This document shows positions 8,194 through 16,011 of a DNA stretch of 64,000 bases, one piece after another. The notes below the pieces were generated by a model. The model worked only from the letters and a program-made list of their open reading frames with translations. It made no database searches and was not told where the DNA came from. The DNA lies in contig OY776378.1 in assembly GCA_963675575.1 (NCBI GenBank), forward strand, positions 1,488,001 to 1,552,000, in the 5' to 3' direction. Every line of letters starts with the position of its first letter. The stretch's first letter is position 1. The translations under genes were made by a program, and so were the position numbers. The DNA comes from JAGLOK01 sp963675575. Its GTDB lineage: Bacteria > Bacillota > Clostridia > Christensenellales > UMGS416.

Positions 8194-10413
8194 TTGAATA
8201 TAGTTATATCTAATAATATTGGTTTTTGCTTTGGAGTTCAAAGAGCAGTTAATATAGCGATTAAGACTGCAAAAGAAAATGATGGAGCATTTACTTATGG
8301 GGACATTATACATAATCCTCAGGTTGTCGCCTCATTAAAAGAAAAAGGTATTATATCTGTTGATGGATTGGATCAGATAAGTGACACAGATAAGCTGATA
8401 ATAAGATCTCACGGAGTTTCTCCTGAAGTATATGATGAATGTATAAAGAGAAACATTGAGGTGATTGACGCAACTTGTCCCTACGTTAAAAGAATTAGCG
8501 AAAAGGCAAAGTATTGCAAAGAAAATAGAATACAATTGATAATTTTTGGTGAGTCATCTCACCCTGAAGTTATAGGTATTAATGGCTGGTTTTCAAACAA
8601 TTCGATTATAGTAAATAGCGTTGAAGAGGCGCAAAATATAAAAGAATTGGATAAGGCTGTTATAGTGGCACAGACCACTGCGGATCAGAAAGAATGGAAA
8701 AAAGTTTTAGAGGTTGTAAAAGATAAGGCCTCTAACCTAGAGATTTTTGATTCTTTATGTGAAGCCACAATGGAAAGGCAAAAAGAAGCAGAAGAACTGT
8801 CCAAGTCTTGCGACATGATAGTCGTGATTGGCGGTAAACAGAGTTCTAACACTAAAAAGCTCTATGACATCTGCAAAGAAAATTGTGAAAAGACTTTCCA
8901 TATTGAAAAGTTCAGTGAATTAAATGATATTAGCTTTGAATTCGTTGATAATGTAGGAATCATTTCCGGAGCTTCTACACCGGATTGGATAATTAAGGAG
9001 GGCATCAAGTATATGAGTGACTTAAACACGCCGACTGAAGGAAACGACATTAATTTAGAAAATCAAAAATTAGTAGATACTGCAAAAGAAAAGGTAGATA
9101 AGAAAGTGGAAGAAATTAAAGATAATAATGTAACCGAAACAGAATCTCAGCAAGATACCGAAGAAATAGTTGAAGAAGAAACTGCTGAAGTTTCTGAAGC
9201 AAAAGAAGAGACTCAAGCTGAAGCAGAAGCTGAATCTGAGGAATCTAACGAACCGGAAACAGAAAAATCTGAAGAAAAAACTTCTCAGGAATCTTTCATG
9301 GATGATGTTGATAAATCATTCGTGCAGATTAAACCCGGTATGGTTTTGACTGGAAAAGTCGTAACTGTTAATGATGAAGAAATTTGTGTAAACATAGGTT
9401 ACAAAGCCGATGGGATTATCACCAAGCAGGAGTTTTCCTCAGAAGATGATGTTAAAATCACAGATGAAATCAAAGAGGGCGATGAAATCGAAGTGGAGGT
9501 TGTTCGTGTTCGTGATGAAGATGGCAACGTATTACTTTCCAGAAAAAATATCGAATCTCGCAAGCAATGGCAAGCCCTTATTGATACTTATGAAGAGCAA
9601 GAATTCTTTGACTGCATAGGAAAGCAGGTAGTAAAAGGTGGATTAATTGCTACAATTAATGGAATCAGAGCCTTCATACCGGCATCACATCTTGATGTTC
9701 GCTACGTAAACGACATAACCGAGTATGTCGGTAAGCAAATGAAGGTTAAAATAATTGAGATAGAAAAACATCGCAGACGTGTTGTTGCCTCAAGAAAAGA
9801 ATTTATCATTGACCAGGAAAAAGCTGAAAAAGCTGAACTTTGGGATGCTATTCAAGAAGGAAGCACTGTGCGCGGAGTAGTTCGCCGCTTAACAGATTTT
9901 GGTGCTTTTGTTGATATTGGTGGCATCGATGGGCTTGTACATGTTACAGATCTAGCATGGGGTCGTGTCAATCATCCTAGAGATATTGTTTCTACAAATC
10001 AGGAAATTGATGTAGTGGTCTTGAAAGTTGATAAAGATCGCGAAAGAATTTCGCTTGGATACAAACAAACACAGCCAAAACCTTGGGATATCGCTGAAGA
10101 TAAATATTCAGTTGGTTCAATTGTACATGGTAAGGTTGTAAGAATAGTTCCCTTCGGAGCGTTTGTGGAACTTGAACCAGGACTTGATGGGTTGATTCAT
10201 ATTTCTCAGGTTGCTGAAAAACGCATTGAAAAGGTTGAAGATGTATTGGAGCTTAATCAGGAAGTTGATGTGAAAGTTCTTGAATTAAACCCTGAATCCA
10301 GGAGAATTTCTTTAAGCATAAGAGCCTTAACTGAAACCGGTGATTCTAATAACGATGATTATGATGACGGAGACGCTCATTCTGTGCTAGTTGATACTTC
10401 AAAATACGAATAA
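8194..10413 (+). CDS. ispH: IspH-ribosomal protein S1 fusion (HMBPP reductase plus four S1 domains)
   Basis: A 739-residue two-part protein. Residues 1 to about 280 are 4-hydroxy-3-methylbut-2-enyl diphosphate reductase, the last step of the MEP isoprenoid pathway. Its [4Fe-4S] ligands are C12 (GFCFGV), C95 (DATCPYVKR) and C189 (SLCEAT). An acidic Glu-rich linker (about 285-370) leads to four S1 RNA-binding repeats, starting near residues 378, 463, 545 and 632 (for example DFGAFVDIGGIDGLVHV). The same fusion is known from many Clostridia, where the S1 half may serve as the ribosomal S1-like protein. The TTG at 8194 gives the normal IspH N-terminus; the AGAAGGTG ribosome site lies 13 bases upstream, which is far. 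Confidence 0.95.
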   Translation: MNIVISNNIGFCFGVQRAVNIAIKTAKENDGAFTYGDIIHNPQVVASLKEKGIISVDGLDQISDTDKLIIRSHGVSPEVYDECIKRNIEVIDATCPYVKRISEKAKYCKENRIQLIIFGESSHPEVIGINGWFSNNSIIVNSVEEAQNIKELDKAVIVAQTTADQKEWKKVLEVVKDKASNLEIFDSLCEATMERQKEAEELSKSCDMIVVIGGKQSSNTKKLYDICKENCEKTFHIEKFSELNDISFEFVDNVGIISGASTPDWIIKEGIKYMSDLNTPTEGNDINLENQKLVDTAKEKVDKKVEEIKDNNVTETESQQDTEEIVEEETAEVSEAKEETQAEAEAESEESNEPETEKSEEKTSQESFMDDVDKSFVQIKPGMVLTGKVVTVNDEEICVNIGYKADGIITKQEFSSEDDVKITDEIKEGDEIEVEVVRVRDEDGNVLLSRKNIESRKQWQALIDTYEEQEFFDCIGKQVVKGGLIATINGIRAFIPASHLDVRYVNDITEYVGKQMKVKIIEIEKHRRRVVASRKEFIIDQEKAEKAELWDAIQEGSTVRGVVRRLTDFGAFVDIGGIDGLVHVTDLAWGRVNHPRDIVSTNQEIDVVVLKVDKDRERISLGYKQTQPKPWDIAEDKYSVGSIVHGKVVRIVPFGAFVELEPGLDGLIHISQVAEKRIEKVEDVLELNQEVDVKVLELNPESRRISLSIRALTETGDSNNDDYDDGDAHSVLVDTSKYE

Positions 10414-10451
10414 TTAATCTACAATACAATAGATAAAGATTGAAGAAGGGG

Positions 10452-10486
10452 AAGAGAAGCCGTTAATTTTTAGCGGCTTTTCTCTT
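10452..10486 (+). terminator. Candidate terminator of ispH-S1
   Basis: AAGAGAAGCCG (10452-10462) can pair with CGGCTTTTCTCTT (10474-10486) as an interrupted hairpin 40 bases after the stop. The T run is inside the 3' arm rather than after it, so this is a moderate call. Confidence 0.5.
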
Positions 10487-10528
10487 ATATTCATTTAATA
10501 AGATTTGAATTGTAAAAAAAAACGCACG

Positions 10529-10625
10529 GGCGGAAATTAAAAAAATATTTTATTGCGTTACTTAATGCGCGCTGATGATGCGAAGCATCTCAGCGCGCCA
10601 GTAAAATTTCGCAATTTTTTTAACA
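10529..10625 (+). repeat. Structured repeat element, copy A
   Basis: A palindromic element of about 97 bases that recurs at 26980-27076 in the same orientation. Its apical stem pairs 10567-10581 with 10585-10598 (GCGCGCTGA and GATGC paired to GCATC and TCAGCGCGC, one bulged T, GAA loop). Flanks shared by both copies are AATTAAAAAAATAT before the stem and CCAGTAAAATTTCGCAATTT after it. ATTGCG/CGCAAT can form a lower stem. The stem sequences differ between copies but remain paired, which suggests the fold matters. No open frame is inside. I do not recognise the family. Confidence 0.75.
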
Positions 10626-10660
10626 AATCAAAATTAACAGAAATGTTAAAACAAACTAGC

Positions 10661-10696
10661 GGTTGCGAATAATTTCTATTCTTGCCAAAACAAAAA
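10661..10696 (-). repeat. tRNA trailer repeat, copy 1
   Basis: The + strand run TTCTTGCCAAAACAAAAA at 10679-10696 occurs again at 11121-11138, and the flank GGTTGCGAA (10661-10669) resembles GGCTGCGAA (11100-11108). Copy 2 directly follows the tRNA-Tyr terminator on the minus strand; this copy follows the tRNA-Leu fragment. This suggests duplication of a tRNA 3' region. Confidence 0.55.
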
Positions 10697-10726
10697 GAAT
10701 ACATAAAAATGTGGACTTCTTCACCT

Positions 10727-10747
10727 TGGTGTGAGAAACAGGACTTG
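10727..10747 (-). pseudogene. Fragment of a tRNA-Leu 3' end
   Basis: These 21 bases match the last 21 bases (T-arm half, acceptor 3' strand and CCA) of the intact tRNA-Leu at 10860-10946 with one difference (T for C at 10731). The rest of the tRNA is missing. It may be the remnant of a duplicated tRNA or of an integration site. Confidence 0.65.
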
Positions 10748-10824
10748 TCTTAATATCCTTCGGATACTCAGTGACATGTTTTGTTGTGCAAAACATTCGA
10801 CTGCGTTCAAATCCTTTACCATAC

Positions 10825-10850
10825 AAAAAAGAGCACACATTCGTGTACCC
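10825..10850 (-). terminator. Terminator of tRNA-Leu
   Basis: On the minus strand GGGUACAC pairs with GUGUGCUC (10831-10850, with two G-U pairs and a GAAU loop), then six T. It begins 9 bases after the tRNA CCA end. Confidence 0.75.
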
Positions 10851-10859
10851 TTTTTCCTG

Positions 10860-10946
10860 TGGTGCGAGAAACAGGACTTGAACCTGCATGAGTTTAACCT
10901 CACACGGACCTGAACCGTGCGCGTCTGCCAATTCCGCCATTCTCGC
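10860..10946 (-). tRNA. tRNA-Leu (CAG)
   Basis: 87 bases including an encoded CCA. The acceptor pairs GCGAGAA/TTCTCGC with discriminator A. The anticodon CAG sits in GGTTCAGGTCC, and the long variable arm expected of tRNA-Leu is present. Confidence 0.95.
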
Positions 10947-10967
10947 ATAGAATAATAACGCTTTTAT

Positions 10968-10996
10968 ATGATACTAAATATTAACCTATTCTTCAA
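10968..10996 (-). promoter_or_regulatory. Candidate promoter of tRNA-Leu
   Basis: Minus strand TTGAAG (10991-10996) and TATCAT (10968-10973) with a 17-base spacer, 21 bases before the mature 5' end. It would make tRNA-Leu a separate unit from the cluster, consistent with the terminator after tRNA-Tyr. Confidence 0.55.
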
Positions 10997-11098
10997 GTAT
11001 TATTTTTTTGATTTATATTTTCGATATACGAAAAACAAAAAACAGACTTATCGTCGAAGTCAATTCATTGAATACAATTCATTTGTTATCAAACTCTT

Positions 11099-11138
11099 GG
11101 GCTGCGAAATGCTTGAGCATTTCTTGCCAAAACAAAAA
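11099..11138 (-). repeat. tRNA trailer repeat, copy 2
   Basis: Second copy of the trailer sequence at 10661-10696. It contains a perfect 8-bp hairpin GAAATGCT/AGCATTTC (11105-11122) that copy 1 lacks. Confidence 0.5.
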
Positions 11139-11154
11139 AAGCCTTTCGGCTTTT
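11134..11154 (-). terminator. Terminator of the tRNA cluster after tRNA-Tyr
   Basis: Minus strand AAAAGCC, GAAA loop, GGCTTTT and a T run (A run at 11134-11140 on the + strand), 6 bases after the tRNA-Tyr CCA. Confidence 0.8.
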
Positions 11155-11160
11155 ATGTTT

Positions 11161-11245
11161 TGGTGGAGGGAGATGGATTCGAACCATCGAAGTCGTCGAC
11201 AACAGATTTACAGTCTGCCCCCTTTGGCCGCTCGGGAACCCCTCC
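11161..11245 (-). tRNA. tRNA-Tyr (GTA)
   Basis: 85 bases with CCA. Acceptor GGAGGGG pairs with the 3' strand, anticodon GTA lies within CAGACTGTAAATCTG, and a long variable arm is present as expected for bacterial tRNA-Tyr. Confidence 0.95.
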
Positions 11246-11249
11246 AAAA

Positions 11250-11325
11250 TGGAGCTAGTGATGGGACTTGAACCCGCAACCTGCTGATTACAAATCAGCT
11301 GCTCTGCCAATTGAGCTACACTAGC
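11250..11325 (-). tRNA. tRNA-Thr (TGT)
   Basis: 76 bases with CCA. Acceptor GCTAGTG/CACTAGC, anticodon TGT within GCTGATTTGTAATCAGC. Only four bases separate it from tRNA-Tyr. Confidence 0.95.
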
Positions 11326-11330
11326 GTAAA

Positions 11331-11406
11331 TGGTGCCTCAGGACAGAATCGAACTGTCGACACAAGGATTTTCAGTCCTTTGCTCTACCGACTGAGCTAC
11401 CGAGGC
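11331..11406 (-). tRNA. tRNA-Phe (GAA)
   Basis: 76 bases with CCA. Acceptor GCCTCGG pairs with CTGAGGC through one G-U pair, anticodon GAA within AGGACTGAAAATCCT. It is the ligand expected by the T-box at 44159-44397. Confidence 0.95.
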
Positions 11407-11422
11407 ATAAAACATATTTAAT

Positions 11423-11499
11423 TGGCGACCCGGAAGGGACTCGAACCCTCGACCTCCAGCGTGACAGGCTGGCGTTCTAACCAACTGAACTACCGGGCC
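11423..11499 (-). tRNA. tRNA-Asp (GTC)
   Basis: 77 bases with CCA, discriminator G. Anticodon GTC within CCAGCCTGTCACGCTGG. Confidence 0.95.
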
Positions 11500-11526
11500 G
11501 AGTGAACGACCTATCATGAGTCGTTT

Positions 11527-11603
11527 TGGTGGGCCTTCAGGGACTCGAACCCCGGACCAACCGGTTATGAGCCGGTTGCTCTAACCAACTGAGCTAAAGG
11601 CCC
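11527..11603 (-). tRNA. tRNA with CAT anticodon (elongator Met or lysidine-type Ile)
   Basis: 77 bases with CCA. Acceptor GGGCCTT/AAGGCCC, anticodon CAT within ACCGGCTCATAACCGGT. The first acceptor pair is intact (G-C), so it is not an initiator tRNA. Whether it reads AUG or, after lysidine modification, AUA cannot be decided by eye. A hairpin AACGAC/GTCGTT (11505-11525) lies between it and tRNA-Asp and may guide processing. Confidence 0.9.
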
Positions 11604-11642
11604 TCATACAAAACCTTTTTTTAAAAGAAAGTTGTTTCTTTT

Positions 11643-11717
11643 TGGTGACCCCAGCGGGAATCGAACCCGCGTTACCGCCGTGAAAGGGCGATGTCTTGAC
11701 CGCTTGACCATGGGGCC
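11643..11717 (-). tRNA. tRNA-Glu (TTC)
   Basis: 75 bases with CCA. Acceptor GGCCCCA, anticodon TTC within CGCCCTTTCACGGCG, typical short D-arm of tRNA-Glu. Confidence 0.95.
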
Positions 11718-11768
11718 ATGAAAGCAAGTATATTATACACTTTGCATTTAGTGAAAACAACAACTTTA

Positions 11769-11845
11769 TGGTCGGGGTGAGAGGATTCGAACCTCCGGCC
11801 CCATGCTCCCAAAGCATGTGCGCTACCAAACTGCGCCACACCCCG
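11769..11845 (-). tRNA. tRNA-Pro (TGG)
   Basis: 77 bases with CCA. Acceptor CGGGGTG/CACCCCG, with the C1-G72 pair typical of tRNA-Pro; anticodon TGG within CATGCTTTGGGAGCATG. First gene of the minus-strand tRNA cluster. Confidence 0.95.
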
Positions 11846-11877
11846 AAAAGCTATCCTTTTTTGTAGCGACTTGTTAT

Positions 11878-11906
11878 AATATACAACAAATCATACTCTC
11901 TGTCAA
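11878..11906 (-). promoter_or_regulatory. Promoter of the tRNA cluster
   Basis: Minus strand consensus TTGACA (11901-11906) and TATATT (11878-11883), 17-base spacer, 33 bases before the tRNA-Pro 5' end. Confidence 0.75.
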
Positions 11907-11958
11907 TTACTTTTTTGCCGTTAAAAACATAAGTTTAAACATTGCTTATAAGCCTATC

Positions 11959-11987
11959 TTGTGCTTAAAACCAAGATGTAATATAAT
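11959..11987 (+). promoter_or_regulatory. Candidate promoter of miaB-mutS-mutL-miaA
   Basis: TTGTGC (11959-11964) and consensus TATAAT (11982-11987), 17-base spacer, 39 bases before the miaB start. Confidence 0.6.
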
Positions 11988-12025
11988 GAATAATACTTAA
12001 TCAAACAAAAGGATATTGATATAAT

Positions 12026-13399
12026 TTGACTAAACATTTAAACGAAAATATAAGCTTAATAGAGGATTTAACCGATAAATTAAATAATAAATCTTTTTTT
12101 ATAAAAACTTACGGTTGCCAAATGAACGTAAATGATTCTTATAACGCGAAATCATTGTTTGAATCTCTTGGAATGAAAGAAGTTTTTTCCGAACATGAAT
12201 CAGATTTGATTATGATTTCAACCTGCTGTGTCCGAGAAAAGGCTGAGCTTAAAATCTATTCATATATTGGCTCTCTCAAAGCAGTTAAAGAGAAAAATAG
12301 AGACCTTATTATAATTGTAAGCGGATGCATGACGGAGCAAGAAGAGGCAAAAAAAATAATTTTTTCAAAGTTTCATTTTGTTGATATTGTTATTGGGACA
12401 GGTAATATACCTAAAATTCCGCATTATATAAAAAATAGGTTGGAAACAGAACACAGAGTAAACCATGAAATCGAAACTGCAAGTAATTATAATATACCGC
12501 TCAGATATTCAGAGCGTGTAAGCGAATTTGTTACTATAATGACCGGGTGCAATAATTATTGTTCATATTGCATAGTTCCATATGTAAGAGGACGTGAAGA
12601 AAGCAGAGATGCTGGAGAAATTATTAGTGAGATAAATAAATTCACTTTAAACGGTTGCAGCGAAGTAACTCTTTTGGGACAGAATGTTAATTCTTATGGT
12701 CTTGATAAAGGCGGTTTAACTTTTACAGGTTTGCTTAAAAAAGTAACCTCTGAAACCGACGTTAAAAGAATAAGGTTTATGACTTCCCACCCCAAAGATT
12801 TGACAGATGAAGTTATAGAATTAATTGCAAATGAAGAAAAAATGTGCAAACATATTCATCTGCCTCTTCAATCGGGCAGTGATTTGATTTTGAGCAAAAT
12901 GAATAGGAAATATGATGTTGAGCGATATTTGCATATAGTGGATTATGCACGTAAACTTATACCTGAAATTGAGTTTACAACAGACATTATTGTTGGCTTT
13001 CCAGGTGAAACAGATAAAGACTTTGCGGATACATTGAATGTTGTGAAAAGAGTTCGCTTTGCATCTGCGTTTATGTTCAAATATTCAAAGCGGAGCGGGA
13101 CACCAGCCGCGGAGTTTGAACAGCAGATTGACAGCAAAGTCAAGGCCACGAGACTAAAGGAACTTATGGATATTGAAGCTGACATTAAAAAAGAAATATA
13201 TGATTCATGTATTGGTTCTGTTAAGGAAATATTGGTGGAAGGGCAAAGCCATTATTCCGATAATTATACGGGAAAAACTTCATCCTATATAACTGTAAAC
13301 TACATGGGCGAAAAAGATGATATTGGCAAACTTATTAATGTAAAAATCACAAAAGCTAAAACAAACACGCTATATGCTGAAAAGATTAAGGAGAACTGA
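12026..13399 (+). CDS. miaB: tRNA-2-methylthio-N6-dimethylallyladenosine synthase
   Basis: A 457-residue methylthiotransferase that adds CH3-S to i6A37 of tRNAs reading UNN codons. The N-terminal domain carries C31 (YGCQMN), a Cys pair at 67-68 and C101 (SGCMTE) for one iron-sulfur cluster. The radical-SAM triad is C175, C179 and C182 (GCNNYCSYC). A TRAM domain occupies about 390-455. The TTG at 12026 is the only start codon between an upstream in-frame stop (12017) and the conserved core; the AAAGG ribosome site is about 13 bases away. miaA, which makes the substrate i6A, is three genes downstream in the same operon. Confidence 0.96.
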   Translation: MTKHLNENISLIEDLTDKLNNKSFFIKTYGCQMNVNDSYNAKSLFESLGMKEVFSEHESDLIMISTCCVREKAELKIYSYIGSLKAVKEKNRDLIIIVSGCMTEQEEAKKIIFSKFHFVDIVIGTGNIPKIPHYIKNRLETEHRVNHEIETASNYNIPLRYSERVSEFVTIMTGCNNYCSYCIVPYVRGREESRDAGEIISEINKFTLNGCSEVTLLGQNVNSYGLDKGGLTFTGLLKKVTSETDVKRIRFMTSHPKDLTDEVIELIANEEKMCKHIHLPLQSGSDLILSKMNRKYDVERYLHIVDYARKLIPEIEFTTDIIVGFPGETDKDFADTLNVVKRVRFASAFMFKYSKRSGTPAAEFEQQIDSKVKATRLKELMDIEADIKKEIYDSCIGSVKEILVEGQSHYSDNYTGKTSSYITVNYMGEKDDIGKLINVKITKAKTNTLYAEKIKEN

Positions 13400-16011
13400 T
13401 GGCGCTCTCACCAATGATGCAGCAATATTTAAACCTAAAAGAGCAATATAAAGATTCGCTCCTTTTTTTCAGATTGGGTGATTTTTATGAAATGTTTTTT
13501 GAAGACGCCTTACTTGCCTCAAAAGAACTTGAGCTTACGTTAACTGGAAGAGACTGCGGCCTTTCAGAGCGTGCGCCTATGTGCGGAGTACCTTATCACG
13601 CAATTGACCAGTATATTGCGCGCCTTCTTGAAAAAGGATATAAAGTCGCGATATGCGAGCAGCTTACCGAGCCTACAAAAGGACAAAAGATTGTAGAGCG
13701 TGATGTTGTGCGTATAATTACCCCTGGTACTGTTATTGAAGAAAGTCTTCTTGATGAAAAAGCAAACAACTATATTTGCGCTATGTATAAATCCGGGGAC
13801 AACCTTGGACTGTCATATTGTGATGTGTCAACAGGGGAATTTGCAAGCATAATGATTGATGGCGGAATTTACACAAAAACAATAGATGAGCTTATGCGGC
13901 TTAAACCCAGTGAAATACTTGTTAACAATGAGATGCTTATGTTTTCCAATGAAAACAGTGATTTGATTAAAATAATGAAAACTGCGCCATATTTGCTTCC
14001 GGATGAGGATTTTGACTATGTTGCGTCAAAAACTAATCTTAAAGCCAGGTTTGGCGATGATATTAATATTAAAGAGCTTGTAGTTTGCTCTGCGGGAGCT
14101 CTATTATCATACATAATAAGTACACAAAAAAACGCGCTTGAGCATATAAATACTTTTAGAATTGTAAGTCATGACAGCTTTGTGAAAATTGATGCCGCCA
14201 CCGGACGAAATCTTGAAATTACAACCACTATGAGAGGCGGCGCAAGAAAAGGCTCTCTATTGTGGCTGCTGGATAAAACTGTGACATCAATGGGTGCAAG
14301 AAGGCTTAAAAAATGGTTGGATGAACCACTTTATTCTATTGATGATATAAATGACAGGCTTAATGCAGTAGAAGAAATAAAATCAAAACCAATTTTACAT
14401 CAGCAAATAGCCGATGATATGAAAAATATTTATGACATCGAGCGAATTACCACCAAAATATCTTACGATAATTTAAATGCAAGAGATTGTGTTTCATTAA
14501 GACAATCACTTGGCGCGCTTCCTTATATAATAGATAAAATATCCGATTTTGATAGCGTTCTTTTAAGCCAAATTCACAACGATTTTGATGATATGAGCGA
14601 TATTCATGATTTGCTTTATAAGGCGATATCCGACAATCCTCCAATAAATATGAAAGACGGCGGGGTGATAAAAGACGGATATTTTGAAGAACTGGACGAA
14701 CTTCGTGATATATCCAAAAACGCGAAAAAACATATTGTTAAAATGGAAATTGCGGAACGCGAAGATACAGGGATAAAAAACCTAAAAATTAAATATAACA
14801 GAGTTTTCGGCTATTTTATTGAAGTGACGAATTCCAATGTCGATATGGTGCCATATAGGTACATAAGAAAGCAAACACTTGCGAATGCAGAAAGATATAT
14901 TACCGATGAGCTAAATGTCTTAGAGGAGCGTATAATGGGCGCTCAGGAAAAAAGCGTGAAACTTGAAGTGCAATTATTTGGAGAAATAAAGAACGCTTTA
15001 AAAGGCAATATAAAGCGTCTTCAAAAGGCGGCTGAATTAATATCAGCTGTGGATGCTTTGCAGTCTTTTGCGAAGATTGCCACTGAAAATAATTATGTTA
15101 AGCCCAGCCTTAATGATGAAGGAATTATTAATATTAAAGAGGGGCGTCATCCTGTTGTGGAAAAATCACAGGAGGGAAAAAACTTTGTTCCCAATAACAC
15201 TTATCTTAATCCAGATGACAATCGATTTTCAATTATTACTGGCGCAAACATGGCAGGCAAAAGCACATATATCCGACAGGTTGCATTAATTACACTTATG
15301 GCACACATCGGCTCGTTTGTGCCAGCACACAGTGCTGAAATTTGTTTAGTGGATAAGATTTTCTCGCGAGTGGGTGCGTCTGATGATTTGTTTATGGGTC
15401 AATCCACTTTTATGGTGGAAATGACTGAATTGGCTAACATTTTAAAAAACGCCACATCACGTTCACTTATAATTTTAGATGAAATAGGGAGAGGAACAAG
15501 TACTTTTGACGGTTTGGCCGTAGCTTGGAGTGTGGTAGAATATATTTGTGATAAATCGAAGCTGGGAGCCAAGACGCTTTTCGCCACCCATTATCACCAG
15601 TTGTCCGAGTTTGAAGCAAGAGTCGCGGGAGTTAAAAATTATTGCGTATCTGTACGTGAGCAGGGCGAAGACATAATCTTTCTGCGAAGAATTGTACGTG
15701 GCGGTGCTGACAAAAGCTTTGGTATTCACGTTGCAAAGCTCGCAGGCGTACCTCAAGAAGTTCTTGACCGAGCGAATGTCATATTTGAACGCTTGGAAGA
15801 AGCTGATATAAATCATGTGGCGGTATCATCATCACACGAAGCGGGTCAAATGATGAATAACAAAGAAAATTATTCTCAGACACAGCTTGATTTAACTTCT
15901 ATGCTGTCATATTCCGATATTTTGAATGAAATAAAAGAAATGGACATGACTACAACCACGCCAATTGACGCTTTCTATATTTTAGATAGGCTTAAGGATA
16001 AAATGAAATGA
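13399..16011 (+). CDS. mutS: DNA mismatch repair protein MutS
   Basis: An 870-residue mismatch sensor. The mismatch-inserting Phe-X-Glu is F29-E31 (DFYEMFF). Connector, lever and clamp domains follow, then the ATPase with Walker A GANMAGKST (615-623), Walker B IILDEIGRGTSTFDG and ATHYHQL. The C-terminus keeps the short domain expected for dimer/tetramer contacts. It overlaps the miaB stop by one base (TGATG) and mutL by four, so the genes are translationally coupled. Confidence 0.98.
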   Translation: MALSPMMQQYLNLKEQYKDSLLFFRLGDFYEMFFEDALLASKELELTLTGRDCGLSERAPMCGVPYHAIDQYIARLLEKGYKVAICEQLTEPTKGQKIVERDVVRIITPGTVIEESLLDEKANNYICAMYKSGDNLGLSYCDVSTGEFASIMIDGGIYTKTIDELMRLKPSEILVNNEMLMFSNENSDLIKIMKTAPYLLPDEDFDYVASKTNLKARFGDDINIKELVVCSAGALLSYIISTQKNALEHINTFRIVSHDSFVKIDAATGRNLEITTTMRGGARKGSLLWLLDKTVTSMGARRLKKWLDEPLYSIDDINDRLNAVEEIKSKPILHQQIADDMKNIYDIERITTKISYDNLNARDCVSLRQSLGALPYIIDKISDFDSVLLSQIHNDFDDMSDIHDLLYKAISDNPPINMKDGGVIKDGYFEELDELRDISKNAKKHIVKMEIAEREDTGIKNLKIKYNRVFGYFIEVTNSNVDMVPYRYIRKQTLANAERYITDELNVLEERIMGAQEKSVKLEVQLFGEIKNALKGNIKRLQKAAELISAVDALQSFAKIATENNYVKPSLNDEGIINIKEGRHPVVEKSQEGKNFVPNNTYLNPDDNRFSIITGANMAGKSTYIRQVALITLMAHIGSFVPAHSAEICLVDKIFSRVGASDDLFMGQSTFMVEMTELANILKNATSRSLIILDEIGRGTSTFDGLAVAWSVVEYICDKSKLGAKTLFATHYHQLSEFEARVAGVKNYCVSVREQGEDIIFLRRIVRGGADKSFGIHVAKLAGVPQEVLDRANVIFERLEEADINHVAVSSSHEAGQMMNNKENYSQTQLDLTSMLSYSDILNEIKEMDMTTTTPIDAFYILDRLKDKMK

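Larger units (their letters stand above)
10627..10859. other. Gene-free spacer between the repeat and the tRNA cluster
   Basis: No credible protein gene. The spacer holds a broken tRNA-Leu end (10727-10747), a trailer repeat (10661-10696), a short hairpin at 10754-10766 (TATCC/GGATA), a hairpin at 10774-10794 (ATGTTTTG/CAAAACAT), and the tRNA-Leu terminator (10825-10850). Confidence 0.6.

Noticed and set aside
10656..11841. Several open frames of 60-100 codons on both strands across the tRNA cluster
   Set aside because: They are translations of tRNA genes and their spacers. They have no ribosome sites and the tRNA calls explain the sequence fully.
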